From an uncultured Prevotellaceae bacterium (GTDB taxonomy: Bacteria > Bacteroidota > Bacteroidia > Bacteroidales > Bacteroidaceae), in the NCBI GenBank assembly GCA_937902455.1, contig CALELI010000176.1:1-15487 (forward strand): a stretch of DNA of 15,487 nt, read 5' to 3'. The notes beneath the pieces were generated by a model that worked only from the letters and a program-made list of their open reading frames with translations, did no database searches and was not told where the DNA came from. Made by a program: the position numbers and the translations under genes. Shown here piece by piece: positions 12,842 to 15,487 of this stretch; position 1 is the first letter of the stretch; every line of letters begins with the position of its first letter.

Positions 12842-14320
12842 ATCTCCGACGACACCACTGATGCCAGCCGTCCACTATCCGAAATTATCATCGACTCCAC
12901 CTCAATCTTCCCCGTCTACAACATCGACAAGAACGAGACACTCCACATCGTGCCAGCCATCTCACAGACCAACCAGCCACTTGAACTCACCTACACATGG
13001 GAAGTCAATCAGGAAGTATTCTCGCATGCCACAGAGTTCGAATACCCGGCACGACAGCTCGGCACATTCCAGTGTCGGCTCATAGTTGAGAACACCGACG
13101 GCAAGTCCTTCTATCCATTCACTGTCAATGTCAACTCACCATACGAAGAAGGCATCACCCTTCTCTCCCAGGCTCCCGACGGCAAGAGCATGCTCTCCTT
13201 CATGCTCACACCTACCGACCCGTCCGTCCCACGTCATTTCACCACATCCGACTGTTTTGCCGTCAACAACGAAGACACCCGCTTCGCGTCACGTGCCATC
13301 GATGTCGTTCAGTCGAGCGGTTCACTCATCATAGCCTGTCAGGGAGCATCCGACTGGCAAAGCCGGCCACTCACCGGACCCGATGCCGACGTGCCGACCC
13401 TCTATTACCTCAATGAGAAGACCCTCGTTGCCGAGAACATACTCACAGTGAGCGAATATCCCGACTTCAAGCCAACCCACCTCGTCATCCCATCCGTGGG
13501 AGCATCAGGTGTGGCCTACCCCGTACTCTGCGAAAACGGCAGCATCTATGAGTTCTCCACAACCGAGGGAGCCATAGCCAAGCCGACGAAACTCCAGTCC
13601 AAATATGCCCAGACCTGCATAGCACACGACGATGGCGGCACGGGATGGTACTTCGACCTCATCTTCTGGGACAAGACCATCGGAGCTCTGTGCGAGATAT
13701 ACAGCGGATACGGACCGTATTACTGCGGAAAGAAATACCACCTCCTGCGCGATGAATGCAAAGGACAGGAGAACTACTTCAACGGCAACGACATAGTCAA
13801 GATGGTTCTCATTGACCTCACCGACAGCCAGAAGCGCACCGAACGCAGCGAAGTCCTCGTTCTCACCAAGAATGCCTTCATGACCCGCAAGACCATCCTC
13901 GACACAGGATTCTGGGTATATGATGCAGCCAACGCCACCAACATCCTCTACGACAACGGCGGCACGACCACCGCATGTATCGGTACCGACATCCTCAACG
14001 AGAACACGCCTTGCGTAGCCAACAAGACATACTATTCCCTGCTCTTCGGCAAGGGCAACCGGCTCATGCGCTGGAACTACACCACCCAGCAGACCCTCGA
14101 CAAGGCCGATGTACTCCAGAACTTCGGTTCCGACAATGCCGTCATCACCGACCTCGTCCTCAGCCGAGACCACCTCACCACATACGTAGCCTTCTACGAA
14201 CCCGGCCAGGCTGGACTCAACGGTAGTGTATATGTCATCAACACCGACACCGGCGAAATCCTCGAACGACACGAGCACGTCTGCTACCGTCCTACACGAA
14301 TGATATATAAGTATAAATAG
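12776..14320 (+). CDS. PKD-like family surface lipoprotein
   Basis: This 514-residue lipoprotein has lipobox LSSC (C22) followed by ISDDTTD, an acidic tail suited to surface export. Residues about 45-120 look like an Ig/PKD-type fold (LTYTWEVNQEVFSHATEFEY ... GTFQCRLIVENTDG), and the remainder looks beta-propeller-like, with short strand-turn units such as PVLCENGSIYEFSTTEG and LLFGKGNRLMRWNYTTQQ. This fits the PKD-like lipoproteins found downstream of SusD-DUF4843. It should sit on the surface with the SusCD complex as a binding or accessory subunit. The signal peptide is nearly identical to that of SusD. A 312-bp repeat-filled gap separates it from the DUF4843 gene, and no consensus promoter is visible there, so it is probably still in the operon. 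Confidence 0.82.
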   Translation: MKNNKIYLPLIGCFILASLSSCISDDTTDASRPLSEIIIDSTSIFPVYNIDKNETLHIVPAISQTNQPLELTYTWEVNQEVFSHATEFEYPARQLGTFQCRLIVENTDGKSFYPFTVNVNSPYEEGITLLSQAPDGKSMLSFMLTPTDPSVPRHFTTSDCFAVNNEDTRFASRAIDVVQSSGSLIIACQGASDWQSRPLTGPDADVPTLYYLNEKTLVAENILTVSEYPDFKPTHLVIPSVGASGVAYPVLCENGSIYEFSTTEGAIAKPTKLQSKYAQTCIAHDDGGTGWYFDLIFWDKTIGALCEIYSGYGPYYCGKKYHLLRDECKGQENYFNGNDIVKMVLIDLTDSQKRTERSEVLVLTKNAFMTRKTILDTGFWVYDAANATNILYDNGGTTTACIGTDILNENTPCVANKTYYSLLFGKGNRLMRWNYTTQQTLDKADVLQNFGSDNAVITDLVLSRDHLTTYVAFYEPGQAGLNGSVYVINTDTGEILERHEHVCYRPTRMIYKYK

Positions 14321-14510
14321 TCAACACACAAAAATAGAAATAGAAATAATACTAATTCATTTTTATTTGCTACCTTTCGCTGACGCGCAATGTACTCACG
14401 CTCGGAAATATCGTGCAAACCGAGTGCAGAACTAAGTGTACTTAAGTTATGCTGAGGTGTAGCCGATATTGCAGGTACTGAAATAAAAATAAAAGTTTTT
14501 TACTTTTTAT
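14321..14510. repeat. Noncoding region with inverted A/T-rich ends
   Basis: An arm near 14358-14376 (CATTTTTATTTGCTACC) is roughly inverted at 14473-14495 (GGTACTGAAATAAAAATAAA), flanking about 100 bp that include TTATGCTGAG and CTCGGAAATATCGTGC. This may be a small dispersed element with an A/T-rich tail next to the following promoter. No reading frame or terminator with a clear stem was found. Confidence 0.35.
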
Positions 14511-14541
14511 TTTGTATTTCCCTCACTTAATCGTACATTTG
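14511..14541 (+). promoter_or_regulatory. Bacteroidetes-type promoter for the GH25 gene
   Basis: TTTG at 14511-14514, a 19-bp spacer and TACATTTG at 14534-14541 match the -33/-7 consensus perfectly. A start near 14545-14548 leaves only a few bases before the first ATG (14550), so the messenger is nearly leaderless unless translation begins at 14562 or 14565. Confidence 0.8.
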
Positions 14542-14549
14542 TAGTCGAA

Positions 14550-15395
14550 ATGAGAATGACAATGATGCGATATCTTTGCCGGCTGGTGGTTGCGGTGGTG
14601 GCGCTGACTATGGTTGCAGTGCCAGCAGAGGCCGTGAAGAAAAAGAAGAAGGTGGAGGTGTCGGCGGACAGGATGTTCGAGCCAGACCCTGTGCCTACGG
14701 GCAGCAAGGCTCGTCCTGACATGCCGATGACCAGCGTGACGAAGCCGAGGAAGTTCGGCGGAGTGAGTGGCTCCAGTGGCGCAGGGCACCTGCACGGCAT
14801 CGACGTGAGCCACTACCAGGGTGCGATAAACTGGAGCGAGGTGGCAAAGGACAAGGAGGCTGGATTCGTGTATGTGAAGGCTACGGAGGGAAAGGAATAT
14901 GTTGACGACAGGTATCAGGTGAACTTCACCGAGGCGAGGCGTCAGGGTCTGAAGACGGGCAGCTATCATTTCTTCCGTCCTGCCGTGGATGCGGAAACGC
15001 AGTACAAGAACTTCATGGGGGTCATCAACGTTCAGCAACAGGACCTGCTCCCCCTGGTGGACGTGGAGACTATCAGCGGCGCGAAGAGCATTGCGGCATT
15101 CCACAGGAACCTGCTGCTGTTCTGCCGGCTGGTGACGCATGCATTCAACGGCAAGAAACCGATGATCTACACGGGCAAGAACTTCTACAACAAGTACTTC
15201 GCGGGGTATGAGGACTTCAAGCAGTACAAGTTCATGATTGCATCGTACGTAGGCGACGAGCCTGAGCTGGACTACGGCGACGACTACCTCATCTGGCAGT
15301 ACACGGGCAAGGGCAGCATGAGGGGCATAAAGGGTCACGTGGACCGAAGCCGCTTCCGTGGAGGGCACGGACTGGGAGAGATACTGGCGAAGTAG
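14550..15395 (+). CDS. GH25 family muramidase (lysozyme-like)
   Basis: This 281-residue protein should hydrolyse peptidoglycan between N-acetylmuramic acid and N-acetylglucosamine. After a signal peptide (hydrophobic to AVPAEA, residue 28) and a basic KKKKK patch, the GH25 domain runs from about residue 80. It has HGIDVSHYQGAINW with D85, SYHFFRP (138-144), LVDVET with D171 and E173 as likely catalytic acids, and WQYTGKG...VDRSRF near the end, all standard for the family. The coordinates use the first ATG; in-frame ATGs at 14556, 14562 and 14565 are alternatives, and 14565 (MRYLCRLVVAVVALTMVAV) gives a compact signal peptide. Third codon positions favour G, unlike the C-rich upstream genes. 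It has its own promoter and is not part of the sus operon. A reverse-strand frame of equal size is a compositional shadow. Confidence 0.92.
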   Translation: MRMTMMRYLCRLVVAVVALTMVAVPAEAVKKKKKVEVSADRMFEPDPVPTGSKARPDMPMTSVTKPRKFGGVSGSSGAGHLHGIDVSHYQGAINWSEVAKDKEAGFVYVKATEGKEYVDDRYQVNFTEARRQGLKTGSYHFFRPAVDAETQYKNFMGVINVQQQDLLPLVDVETISGAKSIAAFHRNLLLFCRLVTHAFNGKKPMIYTGKNFYNKYFAGYEDFKQYKFMIASYVGDEPELDYGDDYLIWQYTGKGSMRGIKGHVDRSRFRGGHGLGEILAK

Positions 15396-15417
15396 AGTTT
15401 GGTTATCATTTATCAGT

Positions 15418-15487
15418 GTTGTTAATTACGAATTGTTGTTAATTACGAATTACGAATTACGAATTACGAGTTGCTGTTAATTTCGGA
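15418..15487 (+). repeat. Composite heptamer-repeat leader at the right edge
   Basis: GTTGTTAATTACGAATTGTT is followed by ATTACGA units with 7-bp period and then TACGAGTTGCTGTTAATTTC, the same module that opens the window and lies at 3496-3515. It probably leads into another gene beyond the edge. Confidence 0.85.

Noticed and set aside
13505..14278. Reverse-strand frame of 257 codons opposite the PKD-like gene
   Set aside because: It is a shadow caused by strong C bias at third positions of the forward gene.
14523..15368. Long reverse-strand frame of 281 codons opposite the GH25 gene
   Set aside because: It mirrors the GH25 gene, has no signal or family motifs, and the forward gene has a consensus promoter and catalytic motifs.

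Overview
The window looks like a Bacteroidales chromosome, most likely Prevotella or a close relative. The evidence is a SusC/SusD pair with surface lipoproteins, promoters of the Bacteroidetes type (TTTG, about 20 bp, TAnnTTTG), no visible Shine-Dalgarno sequences with A-rich leaders instead, and a short C-terminal motif of the YNLQG type that is common in Prevotella secreted proteins. All credible genes lie on the + strand.

Layout: (1) 74-3298 encodes an AddB-like PD-(D/E)XK nuclease with an iron-sulfur cysteine set. Its frame is invaded by three copies of a 93-bp palindromic element and by several 7-bp tandem repeats. (2) 3302-3543 is a promoter followed by about 200 nt of leader made almost wholly of 7-bp repeats. 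(3) 3544-4899 encodes an exported TlpA-type thioredoxin. (4) 4951-7013 holds a promoter and a secreted calycin-like multi-repeat protein. (5) A strong hairpin terminator at 7032-7068 ends 8 bp before susC. (6) 7076-14320 encodes SusC, SusD, a DUF4843 lipoprotein and a PKD-like lipoprotein: a four-part outer-membrane importer without carbohydrate enzymes. (7) 14511-15395 is a near-perfect promoter and a GH25 muramidase. Both window ends carry the same composite repeat leader.

How the genes may work together: the SusCD-DUF4843-PKD-like set should import an oligomeric ligand across the outer membrane. The missing glycan enzymes and the neighbouring thioredoxin favour a peptide or protein ligand over a glycan, but this is inference. 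The calycin-like protein may share the importer's transcript through readthrough of the hairpin.

The most unusual content is the repeat biology. A palindromic element has entered a DNA-recombination gene three times in one open frame, resembling the Rickettsia palindromic elements. A family of heptanucleotide repeats occupies most leaders and also coding DNA, where single-base changes fall where stop codons would otherwise arise. A 66-nt lipoprotein signal-peptide cassette, together with its repeat leader, is duplicated in front of two unrelated mature proteins.
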